DNA from: Corallium rubrum
Lineage: Eukaryota > Cnidaria > Anthozoa > Scleralcyonacea > Coralliidae
Length of the DNA: 64,000 bases
Direction: 5' to 3'
Assembly: GCA_964035015.1 (NCBI GenBank)
Contig: OZ036003.1
Span: 6,953,754-7,017,753 of the forward strand
Shown here: positions 9,298 through 22,100 of the stretch, piece after piece
How the letters are laid out: every line of letters begins with the position of its first letter
Position numbering within the stretch: the stretch's first letter is position 1
Made by a program: the position numbers and the translations under genes
The notes under the pieces: generated by a model
Told to the model about the DNA's origin: nothing
What the model saw: the letters and a program-made list of their open reading frames with translations, nothing else
Database searches by the model: none

Positions 9298-10370
9298 ACA
9301 TTATTACATTATACATTATACACAACTCTACTCTACACTACACTCCACACTATACTCTTCACTACACTCTACACTACACTACACACTGCTCTACTGACTA
9401 TACTCTTACACTACACTCTACACTCTACACTCTACACTCTACACTCTACACTCTACACTCTACACTCTACACTCTACACTCTACACTCTACACTCTACAC
9501 TCTACACTCTACACTCTACACTCTACACTCTACACTCTACACTCTACACTACACTCTACACTCTACACTACACTCTACACTACACTACACTCTACACTAC
9601 ACTCTACACTACACTCTACACTACACTACACTCTACACTACACTCTACACTGCTCTACTGACTATACTCTTACACTACACTCTACACTCTACACTACACT
9701 CTACACTACACTCTACACTACACTACACTCTACACTACACTCTACACTGCTCTACTGACTATACTCTTACACTACACTCTACACTCTACACTACACTCTA
9801 CACTACACTCTACACTACACTACACTCTACACTACACTACACTCTACACTACACTCTACACTACACTACACTACACTACACTACACTACACTACACTACA
9901 CTACACTACACTACACTACACTACACTACACTACACTACACTACACTACACTACACTACACTACACTACACTACACTACACTACACTACACTACACTACA
10001 CTACACTACACTACACTACACTACACTACACTACACTACACTACACTACACTACACTACACTACACTACACTACACTACACTACACTACACTACACTACA
10101 CTACACTACACTACACTACACTACACTACACTACACTATACTCTACACTATACTCTACACTACGTTACACTCTACACTACGTTACACTCTGCACTACACT
10201 CTACACTACACTCTAGACTACGCTGTACACTGCTCTACTGACTATACTCTTACACTACACTCTTTACACCAACTCTACACTTCGCACTCTCTACTCTCTG
10301 AGACTCTACACTTCGCACTCTACACTCTACTTTCTGAGACTCTACTATAGACTCTACATTGTACACTCTA
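9298..10370. repeat. (ACACTCT)n and (ACTAC)n satellite
   Basis: Period 7 (CTCTACA) to about 9850, with longer higher-order blocks; then about 57 units of period 5 (CTACA) to 10137; then degenerate 7-mers. Joined without a gap to the octanucleotide array. Confidence 0.93.
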
Positions 10371-10380
10371 CCACTTTCCA

Positions 10381-11199
10381 ACGTAAATTGCTTCCCCGTC
10401 CAATAGATAATGGCCTTAAAACATCCAAGATTAACCTTTTTACAGCATAGTTAATTACTGATGTATGCTGAAATTTCCATTCAATTTGACAATTAAAAAT
10501 CGTTGTTTAAAATAACCCGCTGTGTTGAATAACTTCGTTTGAAATTCGTTTGAAATTATTGCGACCGCGAGAAACGAATGTTAATTACATTGAAAGCACA
10601 CGAAGTCTGAAAAACGATTGTCGATTCCACTGTAAAATGTTCCGCTTCGAAATAACTGGAATTTTAGAATGCGATACAAATGTAAAATGTATTATATCAC
10701 TGCACTACATTAGGCGGGAGGCATAGCTCTGATTGGATATACCAAACGTCTCAACCATGGATATTGTTTAATTCAATTAGTTTGAGAAGCCATGTAAAAA
10801 ATCCATGTTTTTTACATTTGTTTTGGCCGGTACTGGAGCTGTAAAAGTCAATCATTTCGTTTAGCTATTACCTATGATAGCTTATCCTGTATAATCAGAC
10901 CATAATTAGCTCTTTGTTTCTATTTTAAACACGAACAGACAGTTGATATTCTATTCGGAAAAACCGTGGTCTCGGAACGTTTCGAACCGCCGGGCAATTA
11001 GCTGCTTTTTTCGAACCGCGCGTATTTTTAATAATCGTTCGATTTAACTGTGGAATTTCTGGCTGCTATAATTGTAACTTTTCGAAAAGACCACAGCCCC
11101 CCTGAAAAAGCTCTTTGTAAGTCAAGAGATGTGTCGGTTGATTTGTAACTGATATTAATGGCTCGAGTCGAGATAGCCAGGCAGATGCGGTGTTTTTCG
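10381..11199. other. Unique sequence upstream of FoxN2/3; nothing recognised
   Basis: Non-repetitive, moderately AT-rich sequence between the satellite block and the CpG-dense patch. It holds several TTCGAA-type motifs but no ORF with a recognisable product. It could hold regulatory sequence of FoxN2/3. Confidence 0.4.
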
Positions 11200-11533
11200 G
11201 TGTTAGTACTAATCTTTGGCCCTAAGTGATTACATTCGCGTCGAAAATACCAACCCTACGGCAGTTTTGTCGTTCTTTTCTTATATCGTGCAAAAAAAAC
11301 CGTTATATACCACAGTGTTTTTTCGTATGCAAATCTCACAAAACTGTTGAAGCGAAGACTGTATACGTAGTCATAAGAACAGTACCGTTGCCTTAGCTGC
11401 ACGCGTAGACGTCACGAACGAAGGAGAAGGCGAAGCCACGCCGTAAATCGCCAGTTTTTATAGTTTCAAATTCGCTTGTCGAACTTTCTTCGTGGATTTT
11501 CCCTCAACAAGAAGCCACTTCAGGGTATCACAG
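11200..11533 (+). promoter_or_regulatory. Candidate FoxN2/3 promoter and non-coding leader exon
   Basis: A CpG-dense patch (about 11385-11450) in an otherwise AT-rich region ends in a strong donor, CACAG|GTGAGT, at 11533/11534. The first coding exon starts with a splice acceptor and an untranslated stretch, so a leader exon must lie upstream. Two other good donors, at 12955/12956 and 13020/13021, are alternatives. The transcription start cannot be read from the sequence. Confidence 0.35.
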
Positions 11534-14500
11534 GTGAGTTTTTCTATTACGTTGTCGATATTTAAGTGGTTTTGACGTACATAAAGCCGTTTCGGGCAAC
11601 GTCTTGCCGAGAAAGCCATACTTGTAAATGGCGGGCCATTTATAACGGCATGTTGACTCGCTTGCAGGCGACTGGCTGTGAGTCCTGCCAGCTGGCTTGC
11701 TAATTATCTACCTGGTTAACTCGTCTTGCCCAGGTGAAGGAATTCGAAAGCCTCTAGGTAAAGAAACTGATGATTTTCATACGGTTCATAAACACATCGG
11801 TAAAAAGTCTATAGGTTGTCGTATTAGGCAAGCAGCTCGTCGCAGATTTTGTTTCGTTGACTTAATCCGGGTAAATAGAGACTGATTAATGGTTAACAAT
11901 CGTTCGTAAGTAAATATTTGCTACTGTTGTTAGATAATGAATTCGAAATTGTTCTTCTAACCTGTGAATGGCTGTGATGGGAAGAAAGAGCGTGTTGTGG
12001 ATTGAATGATGAGCAGAGGAAAACAGGTTGCGTGTGACGATGTTTGATCGGAGACACGCGAAGTCTACAGACGATTTTCGAAGCCCGTGTTTCTTTTTAA
12101 TTTATCGGGGACAGGCCGAAACAAGACATTCGAAAGGTAACTCATGGTTCTAATTGTAATTACTGAACATTCGAAGAAAGCGGTTGATATTTTCCAACTG
12201 AAGATTTTCAGATCCACTCGTTTTAGGTGCATTGTTCAAAGGGATGAAAGATCACGCACTGTTTTCGAAACCGTTTATAGAAAGGCTCAACTCTGAAAGA
12301 TCAATTCCGGCTGGTGTTAACTATTATGTGGGATTAGTGAAAAAGATCTGCTTGCGTTCCATGTTTTGTAGAATTAAGATTCGGGACTTTACTATTAGAG
12401 TTGTCCTTGTTAATTAGGAGAGAGTGGTGAGATGGCTTGTTCGTTCCGCTCTCTTGCTTTCGCCACAAAAGGAAAGCGAACCGTCGTACTTGTAAATAAA
12501 CGACACATTCTAGTTGCATTAAGACGCCAGTTGTCTTAACAACAACAGGTCCGGCGTCGCCATTGGTCAATCACCGCTTCTCGTTGCCCTAGTAACGCTA
12601 GTATCTGATGTCCACGCGAGGGATTTCCGAACGTCCACGCGGTGCTCGCTGACACTTTTGTATATCACTTTCGTTCCACAAAAACCTCGAGACTTCCCAA
12701 GTGGGGAAAGCTTGCGAAATTAATTTGGCCGTTTTCCTCACAAAGCTTTACCAGGACACCTTAGGCCTCTCGTCTAGCACCAGCTATGTGTAAGTGGGTC
12801 GAGGTCGGTTGATATTTCTGAAACCAAGCCGAGTGGCATTCGTATTATGTCGTCATTTTTTTACGGACCATCGAGTCTGTTGTATTGGAAGGCAACACTT
12901 CGAGAGCTTAGAAGCGACACGAGTTTAACGTTCCAATTGTGTTTCTCGATTCTAGGTGAGACGCCCAGGCTGGTCGAGAAGTATTTGGAAATTGATCTAC
13001 CGAAGTTATTGATGTGTTAGGTGAGTGGCAGTGAAAGAAGTTTGCCAAGAGTACGGCGCAACCGCGAGCGCGCCATGACCCGTGGTTTGTGCCGCTGTGT
13101 TGTCTTTCGATCGCAAACCCACCACGTTTCCTCCATTTACTGTTGTTTTCGTTATTAAGTAGATTTGAAATTGCTAACCAGTTGTGAGTTGTTCTAGCAA
13201 TCGTTGCCTGTTGATCTTTCGCCGAATATTTTGATTAAATTTGGGGTTCGTTCGTTATTTGTGTCGGTGTGTGTTCTTTGAGCTTTCGATCAAATGATTT
13301 CGGGCGAACCGTGAACAGTTTATTATAAATTCAGTGTTCGATTGGCATCTCTGTGCACACTGAAGTGGCTGCCTTCGAAGAAGGATGTGTAGTGTGCCAG
13401 GAAGGAAACTGGGAAGAGATCTTCTCCAAGATTGCTCAACAAACAAGCTCGTAAGTTGATGAAGTGCGAGACCGTTCATGTCACACTGAGGAAAGACAAA
13501 GCTAATTTTCGGTCGAGGTTGGCATAACAACATAAACTATAGTTCTTTTCTGAGATTGTTTTTATCTTGGAAAGCCAGGAATGAGAATAGGAAAAGGGGT
13601 CGTTAACTCGATCTTTAGTGTGAACTTTAATATTTAGACTCATAAACCGTAGATCATTTATTGCTTCATTCCATGAAAAACCTATTCGATCGAGAACCGT
13701 AAATTTAAACCCTCTTATACACAATATGGATCAATTTTCATCCATATCTGTTTCAAAAGCCATGGTTATCACTGAAGTTAATTTCTACGTGGGGGAAAGT
13801 GATTGAGCGAAGATTACCCGAACAATTTTCGCCTCATTCCAGAAGTCAACATCGAGTTTTTCTGTTTTGAATTGGAAACAAGATCTATTGTGGAATTCGA
13901 ATTTAATATTCGGAAGTGCGTTAACGTTTTAATAAATAAAGTTCGTGAGTCGCTAAACGTAAGCACATTAGTAAATTGAGAAATAATTCTTTTATCAAAA
14001 CGTCGCGCTAATCAGCTTCCATTTTTAAGAAATAAATTGTTCGCCGTATTAAATTGCAACAAGGAACGACTTGGGAGCCACAATGCGAATGAATAAAAAA
14101 TGAGATATTCTTAAAAACGCGTGTTGCGACCCAGCGAGTGTTAATGTTTACTAATGTAATTCAATACTTCTTTCTAATAAATATGGTTTTAAAAGACTTA
14201 ATATTATTATTTTTGTTATAAAAAAGACGTTTGTTTTTAAAAGACAATTATTTGGATTTTTTTTCGTGAAGATTGAGTAGTTTTCTGAATTTTTACTAGT
14301 ATGATAATTAACCTAGATGTGTCATGGGCTCCTTGTCTATCACCTGGCCAAACCAGTTTCGTCCGCGAGACGCTTTTTATTGAAAGAAAAAAAGCAAAAC
14401 GAGACACATTGTTTTTGTGTTGTTAATCTGGCGTTTTATTTGTGACGAGCAATATCGGCTTTGTCGAAATCGCAGCAAAGGCCCATTTGCATGTAGTTTA

Positions 14501-15546
14501 AGTGATAGTTTATCAAACAAGCCTGAATTAGGATTGGTTGTTGTGTTTTCAAGTCGAGAGGCCCAGGAAGTCAGTGAATTTGATCAGATAATTACCATGG
14601 AATTTCGTATTTAAATATATTTAAGTCCTTGTCATTCTCGTTGAGGTCACAACCTAATTTTGGGAAGAAAAAAAAAGACACAAAACACTCTGAAATGGCA
14701 TGACAAAATTTAGAAATTCTGACATTTGTAATTTGTAACATAATTATTTGACATCAGCCATAATAAACAATATACCTGAAACTCAAATTTTGTTTGTCTT
14801 AAATCTTGAACTTTAGAATTTGGTGTTTTAGCTGAATGTTTAAATATTGTTATTTATTTGTGGTTGTTATAGCATTTATCTGAAAATTTTAATTGAATTT
14901 TCACTCTTATAGTCTAATTTAATTTTATTGTGAAAAAAGACATTTACTGTATACCATAAACTTCTTGTTCCCTGAAAATCAGGGTTCTCCACTTCTCCTA
15001 GATACAGAACATTATTTATATACTGTACATAAATACAGATATATATTTATTTCAAAAATGAACATTGCTACTCCGAGTTTCACACATCAAGCGATCATCA
15101 CACAACTGAGAAAGATTCATTTTAGTTTCTGAAACTTAGCTTTTGGCCCCCCCAAAAATAAACTGGTTCTCACAGATGTTGCATTATAAGTGTGACTTCA
15201 ATTGCACTGATCAGCCAATTAATAATAATAATCCATCCTGACTCACGGATAGCATAGACTCACAAGTCATAATGAAAGAATTAATCAAAGGGTCTAATGA
15301 AAGAGGTAGAGAAGACTCTGAAAATGCCAATTCCAACGATCCAGAGACTCCAAATTTTCAAAATTTTCCTGCTTGGCACCAACCATGGTGGTACCTCGTG
15401 GGAGTCGGCCCTCTTAAGTTTATCAAGCTTCCTGCACCCCTGTGGGAGTTAAACTAATATTACAATGCACTGTACAATGATGTAGTTCTGACTAAAACAC
15501 TGAGTACTGTATTACTAATAGTTTCTAAATAATTTCTTTCTTGCAG
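11534..15546 (+). other. Probable FoxN2/3 first intron or 5' region
   Basis: About 4 kb without recognised domains or transposons, unusual in this repeat-rich window. It contains alternative leader-exon donors (12956, 13021). The lack of insertions suggests constraint or regulatory content, which is inference. Confidence 0.4.
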
Positions 15547-16161
15547 AAGAACAAACTAAAAATCTGTTTCAATAGGATGGAGAAGCCACACACTTTGTTG
15601 AATAGATGTGCATTGGAGAAATTGGGCAAGTCTGGCAACAACACAGCTGTAGGCCATGCCTTGGAGCGAGCAAAGATCAAAGTGAACCTAAGCAAGAGCT
15701 GTTTTGGTTCAATTACAACTGAAAAGAAGCCACTGGATCTTGATTTAACAAACTTGAACTGGTTACAGAACAATAATCTCCTTAAAGGAATGAACACCAC
15801 CAGTACAAATGCGAGTGCGAGAGCACCATGTTTGTCACCTCCAAGGGATCCTGACCTGGATCTTACATTCATTCCTGGCACGCAGATCCATGGTGGTGGA
15901 CATGTGAGCAAAAATGACCACAAAATACACTTGTCAGTTAGCAAGGACAAGCCACTTAAACCACCATATTCATTCTCATCACTGATTTTTATGGCCATTG
16001 AGGATGCCCCAACTAAGAAGTTGCCGGTCAAAGACATTTATAATTGGATAACCGAGAGGTTTCCGTATTTTCAAAATGCTCCTTTAGGATGGAAAAACTC
16101 AGTACGGCATAACTTGTCATTGAATAAGTGTTTTATGAAAGTGGATAAAGACAAAGGCCAG
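15547..16161 (+). CDS. FoxN2/3: FoxN2/3 exon with start codon, N-terminus and most of the forkhead domain
   Basis: Acceptor AG at 15545-15546, 30 nt of 5' UTR, ATG at 15577, 195 codons, donor GT at 16162, phase 0. The exon encodes the LTNLNWL motif, a low-complexity linker, then forkhead helices 1-3. The N-terminal 60 residues are not conserved in any way I recognise. Confidence 0.95.
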
Positions 16162-19100
16162 GTTAGACTGTATTTTATACTTGTTTCTTGTGTGTACCTT
16201 TAGTTAACTCATTGCTGTCTGATGGCTTTCTCTTTGCCAAGTAAAATTGTTTGGTTTGGCTGAGAGTGAGATACCATATTTTCTGGGTGATAACCTGTGG
16301 GTTATCTCTTAATTTTGCTAGGAAACATAATTAGTGTGGATAATAGGGTGGTGCGGGTAATCTGTTGAATTCTTAGGATGACACCATCATGAAGACCGGA
16401 GACCAAAGATTCTACTTTCATCTTTCAACTACTGGTACTGTTCTTTTTTAAAATTTTGTGGTCCCAAACCAAGGGAGCATGCCAGACTGACCTGTATTTC
16501 TTTGTTTGGCGTTCCTTCATTTATAATCAGCCATTTTGAATAATGCAGTATATTTATTAGTGTATCGCAGGTGCGGGCTATTTCATTTTCAGAATGTGCT
16601 CCGGTTTCCTTTGACCCCGTAGCCCACAGCTGCGATACGCTAATGATATATACAAAATGGCTGAATATAAATGAAGGAACGCCGAACAAAGAAGAAATAC
16701 AAGTCAGTCTGGGGTGCTCCCTTGCTCAAACTTATTATTAGCAGCTGTGGGTTATCTGATGGTGCAGGTAATACACTGATTTATGTTTCCAAAAGTGACA
16801 TTCTTGTTGCTGTGTGGGTTATCACCCAGAAAATACGGCAATTAAGGGGCTGTTTTTGGTTAGCTTGGACAGGAACGGGTTGTTTTATAACCCATCACTG
16901 CTTTAAGGATTGCTGAATGTTTTTCTGGCATTAGACAGAGTGACTGAAACCATTGCTGTCTAGACTGACTCCAGCTTTAAAAAGAGTAAAATAATAAGGG
17001 GGTCATTTTTGACTTGCTCAGACAACAATGCAAATAACCCATTGTTGCCTCAGTGGGATGTCTGAGGGTTCTCCTAATTTCGATGAGTAAAATTGACAGT
17101 ACACTTAACCACAATGCTTTGTGACCTTCAAGGCAGCTCAAATAACAACTACTGTAAACATTAATTCTTTGAACGTTTTCATGGCGATAACGTAATATAA
17201 ATAAGTTTTGTGGAAACACCACGTAAAATATTTCTTTGCTACTGTAAGCTTTCGGCCTGTTGACTCAGGCCTTCATCAGAGCAATGACAACAAGTTGTTG
17301 GCTCACGTCATTTATAAACTAAGCAACTGATCAATTAAATCACGTAAGAATACAATGGCGTATCACATTAATTTTATTAATTAGAAAACAAAATCAAGAA
17401 TGTTCTCTGAATAGGGCACGCCACATGCTATTTAATGGCTGTCCCTCCTGAGAAATAGTGTGATGTTTTGCAATCTCAATGGATGAAATCTGGATGAAAT
17501 CTAAATGACGTGAGCCAACAACTTGTTGTCATTGCTCTGATGAAGGCCTGAGTCAACAGGCCGAAAGCTTAGCAAAGAAATATTTTACATGGTGTTTCCA
17601 CAAAACTTATTTATATTACTGTAAACATTGTTTATCATGTTAAGATGGATTAAGTAAGCATGAATTTCTTTCCTACCAAAGTTGATTGTTTTAGGGGAGC
17701 AAGGGTGGCGTGACACAGTTAGCGCACTGCCTCTCATCAAAGGTTAAGCCCAGTTAAAGGGGTTAGTACTTGGATGGGTGACCGCTTGGGAATGACCCTG
17801 TTGTCGATCTGGAAAAATCAAGCGAGTTGTAGTTGATCTCTCCTGTGCTTTGAGGGTTTTTCACCGGGTTCTCCAGTATTCCTCCCTCTACAAAACCAAC
17901 ACTTACATCGTGGTAGTCATGTTCAATTGGTGCATTTCCCTCTGTTTTACCACCAGTTGCAATCTCGTTCCGAAAACGTATCAGTCCTGAGAACGAGAAT
18001 TGCTGACATATATGACAGTTTGTGGCCGAGTATTAGTACTGGAACTAGGATGTTACCATGCTCTCAAAATTTAAAAATGGCGTCGATTGAATATATGAAT
18101 AGTCAATCTGTCAATGATGAATGTTGATATATGGCGGCATTAAATTCAAAAGGGGTCAAAGTTAAACTATCCACCTTCAAGTTGTGGGGGAAAGAAGACA
18201 TCTTGGGTTTCAAAACCGAAGAATTCGAAGGTGCAACTTCAGTAGCGTCGATATGGTGCAAAGTTTGCAGTCGAAATCAAACTTCAATCTTACAGCACCC
18301 CACATGTCGAGGAAACGCAAAAAAGGCGATGAAAATATTTATCGACAGCACAAACAAAGTGACGAAACACAATGTGGATCGTCATTTTAAGGGAAAAGCC
18401 CATGAAATAGCTTTAAATGTCGAAAAAGACAAGCCTGTTGCTGAGCGAATGAACTTGTTACAAACATCTTCGTCACTACCAGTGATAATTTACTTTTCAT
18501 CATTTTCATGTTATTTTTGTTTAGAAATTAAAATGTTTAACATAATTTTATTTACTGTAATAAAACTGTTACTATATTCTTCTATAAAGTATAAACTATC
18601 CACTGTGCAAGGACTGCAGTGCTAACTCGTTCTCAAATAATCTCAGTGTCATTAATTATGCTAGTAGACCCATCCACTACCCAGTTTTTGCATAATTCCC
18701 AGCGGCTCTAAAAGGAGCCCCTTACCACTTTGGCGAGCTCTTTTTGTCAAGCTCCTCTTGTTTCTTCCCGGAGAGCCCTGCTCTCATCCAAGGTTAAGCC
18801 CAGTTAAACGGGGTTAGTACTTGGATGGGTGACCGCTTGGGAATGACCCTGTTGTCGATCTGGAAACTAATGTGAGTAGAGTTGTAGTTGATCTCTCCTG
18901 TGCTTTGAGGGTTTTTCACCGGGTTCTCCAGTATTCCTCCCTCTACAAAACCAACACTTACATCGTGGTAGTCATGTTCAATTGGTGCATTTCCCTCTGT
19001 TTTACCACCAGTTGCAATTAGGCAATAAAGTTATTAAAACCAAACCAAACCATATCTTCCAATAATTCTGCAAGAAACAATATTTATGTACTGCATGCAA

Positions 19101-22100
19101 AGGATTGTGGTTAAATGTACAAGTTGCCATCTTTTTCAGTATGGCCTATTGTGTGGCATTAGAAGTAAAAAACATAAATGAAGGTGGTTTTTTTTTGGCC
19201 TACTCAGCCTAAAGTGTGTTAAGACTAATATTAGCTCATTGCTGCCTTAGCTGGCAGTTCTGTAGGCTTTGACAACTAAAATTGTCTTGTATTAACCAAC
19301 GTAAAGTAATAAAACAAAGGGGCTGGGTTTTGGCTGACTCCGGTAGTCTAGAATGGGTTAGTGACTTGTTACTCCATTGCTGCCTCGGGTGGCTTAGATT
19401 TTGGTAAGGTTATTGGCTTGTGTTTCATTCACTACTCATTTTGGTGCTTGCTCAGGAAGTTAAAGTGTCTATGAAATGCAAAATTTGTTGCCATTTTTGT
19501 TGTTTTATTGTACAGAGGAGCATGGCAGGAGCACTCACTGAACATTTCAAGAGAATCTGATGCGTAGTTTTTGCACTATTAACTCTCAAAATTTGCCATG
19601 GCTAGTTCATTCTTGGAGAAAAATTGGGCTTTCGGAAACAATGCTTACGACGTACACAGATGGACAACTATGCATAAGTACAATAGATTTCACTATTAAT
19701 GATCCATCTGTATATACGTCATAAGGCATTGTTACCAAGAAGCCCAAATTTCCCCAAAACAAACTATCCATGGCAAATTTTGAGAGTTGATAGTGCGAAA
19801 ACTACGCATCAGATTCTCTTGAAATTTTTCAGTGAGTGCTCCTGTCATGCTTCTCTGTACAATAAAACAACAAAAATACCAACAAATTTTTCATTTCATA
19901 GACACTTTAAACACATAGAGTACAGTGTGAAAATTTCACACACAAATTATTGTTAATCTATTATATAGGCTATGGGCAAGGGTTCATTGTGGTGTGTTGA
20001 TCCAGAATACAGACCAAACCTGCTCCAAGCCTTGCGAAAAACTCCATCATTTCATCCCTATTCCCAATGGACGACTCCACCACCATCACCTCAGAGCTCA
20101 AATGGCTCAAATGGGTAAGAATATTTTTGGTTAAACCCTAAGTTTAATGTTTTACAGTAATTTAATTTTAATTTTAACTTTTTAAATTAATTAATTTAAT
20201 TTAATCTATATAATTTATTTACAAATAAATATTAATAAATTATGAAAAATTGAAAAGGATTACAGTTGATCTCATTATGTTGCTAGTTGGTGTAATTGTG
20301 ACCTAAGCTATTGTCAATTGTGAAAACCTTATTTTTGTTGTTCCTTTAGTTCAACACCAAAATCTCTTGAATCAAGAGTTTTACAAAGTAAGCCTTCTCC
20401 TACACATTCTATTATAATTTTTTATAAAATAAAGTCTCTGATTGGCTGGACTCCTTATTTTCTAAAACAAATAAAACATACTGCTCCTGTGCATATGTAC
20501 TCTTATAAAGGTACGTTTGACATCATTTTAACACGAAAGAAGTGTACTCAACTTTTTTCGTGTTCAAATGACGTCAAACACGCCTTTATAAGAGTACATA
20601 CACATGGAGTGTGAGACTTTGGACTGGATTTTTGCATTGGACTTTGCATTTAGGGATATTTTCAAGCACTTTACTACCTGTCACTGTAAACATTTGACAC
20701 TATAATTGTATTGTTTGACTGAAAAGTTTTTGATCGTTTTCATTTAGGTATTAACCGTAGTGGCAGACGGACACCAAATGTTGATCCCGAGGCTGAGGCA
20801 GAAGCTGCAGCAACGATGTGCATGATGGGAGGAGCGTCATCCGATGTTAAAGGTGTGTGGCAAAGTTTAGGCATCAGGCTAGTAAAAATGTAGATGGACA
20901 ACTCAACATTTGGGCTGGCTTTGTATTATAGGGATGGTGCCATTAGGGAGAGGGGCGCTATCAGGATTTCTTTCAGAATATTTAACACGGAGGCAAAACA
21001 ACTTCTAGGGGGAACATTTTAGAATTTTTGAGTCTCTGAAATAGCATTTCCTGCATTTTGAGGGGGGTTTGAAAGAGTTTTGAAGGATATAAATTACCAA
21101 ACAAAATACTCAAATATACTCATTTTATATAGGAATACACCATAACATGCAAGGCATACATCATGACGACATGTTGTCATACATGGACAAATCAACTCAC
21201 ATTGTGTGTGACTACTTCATGTCAGGCTGTCATCTGCGTGAAGCATACTAAAATATTATTTAATCGTAATATACTATTAGCTGTACCATACTGATTAAAA
21301 CGTAAAATGACTATAAATCCAAAATCGGGTTTTTAAATAGGAATTGCAGTACATATCAAATATAATATTATACAACGGGAAAGGGGCGCAGTAAGAGCAT
21401 CCTAGGGGGGTGCATGTGCCATTTGCATAGGGCCAGTCAGACTCTGAATTGGCATCAACATGATAATACAGCTTGAAAAGGCAATTGGACTGTCTATAAA
21501 TGCAAAATTAGAAAGGCTACTTCACAATAGAATATCTCTCATTTTAAAAGAAAATATTAAGTTTTACTAGGTACAATATGCACCACAAACGTTTTGGTAA
21601 TGAAAGTTTCAAAATATCAAAACAAAGATCCCGGGTTGTCCTCAAAAAATTTTGCAGGGGGGATTGTACGCTCAATTTTGCCGACTGCCACATAATCGTC
21701 ACTCGTCAGTACTCGGTACTCACCGAGTCTGGCCGCTGGTGGGTGGGTGGGTGGTGGTGGTGGGGGGGGGGGGTCACACACCCCGACACCCCACCCTAGC
21801 TCCGGCCCTGCAAAGATCAACAACGTTTAACTACGTTACATAGTACATGTAATTAGGCAGGTTTGTGTGGCGATAAAATCATTTGAGATGTTGCTTCTGG
21901 TGTATGGTGGACGGCAAACAGGCTTGGGCTGGCCATTTTGTTTGGGATCAATGGGCTGTCATTGCTCGACAATACTCAGCTATTGATCTATGGCAAAATG
22001 GCACAATGGCCAGTGCAAACCTGCACTCTTCTGAAATTCAGCCAGTGTGAAATTTTAATCTGATAATCGAGCAAGGATCGAATCTGGGTTGCAGAGATGA

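Larger units (their letters stand above)
17163..17616 (-). mobile_element. Penelope-like element fragment with inverted ends
   Basis: Flanked by the 13 bp duplication TACTGTAAACATT (17150-17162, 17617-17629). On the minus strand it has an inverted copy of its own 3' end, a protein tail ([18 protein letters not shown]..), stop, 3' UTR, a hammerhead-like motif and a conserved end (AATTCTTTGAACG on plus). Variable-length duplications and small hammerheads are features of Penelope-like retroelements; the inverted 5' part fits twin priming. It lies in the FoxN2/3 intron, antisense to the gene. Confidence 0.72.

Noticed and set aside
8418-10350. Long ORFs of up to 446 codons on the plus strand
   Set aside because: They lie in 8-, 7- and 5-base satellites and are open in all three frames because of repeat composition.
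15525-16037. 170-codon minus-strand ORF opposite the FoxN2/3 exon
   Set aside because: Antisense shadow of a strongly supported coding exon.
17761-17815. Functional 5S rRNA gene
   Set aside because: Only the 3' half of 5S matches and it is followed by a SINE body; four scattered copies show a retroposon family.
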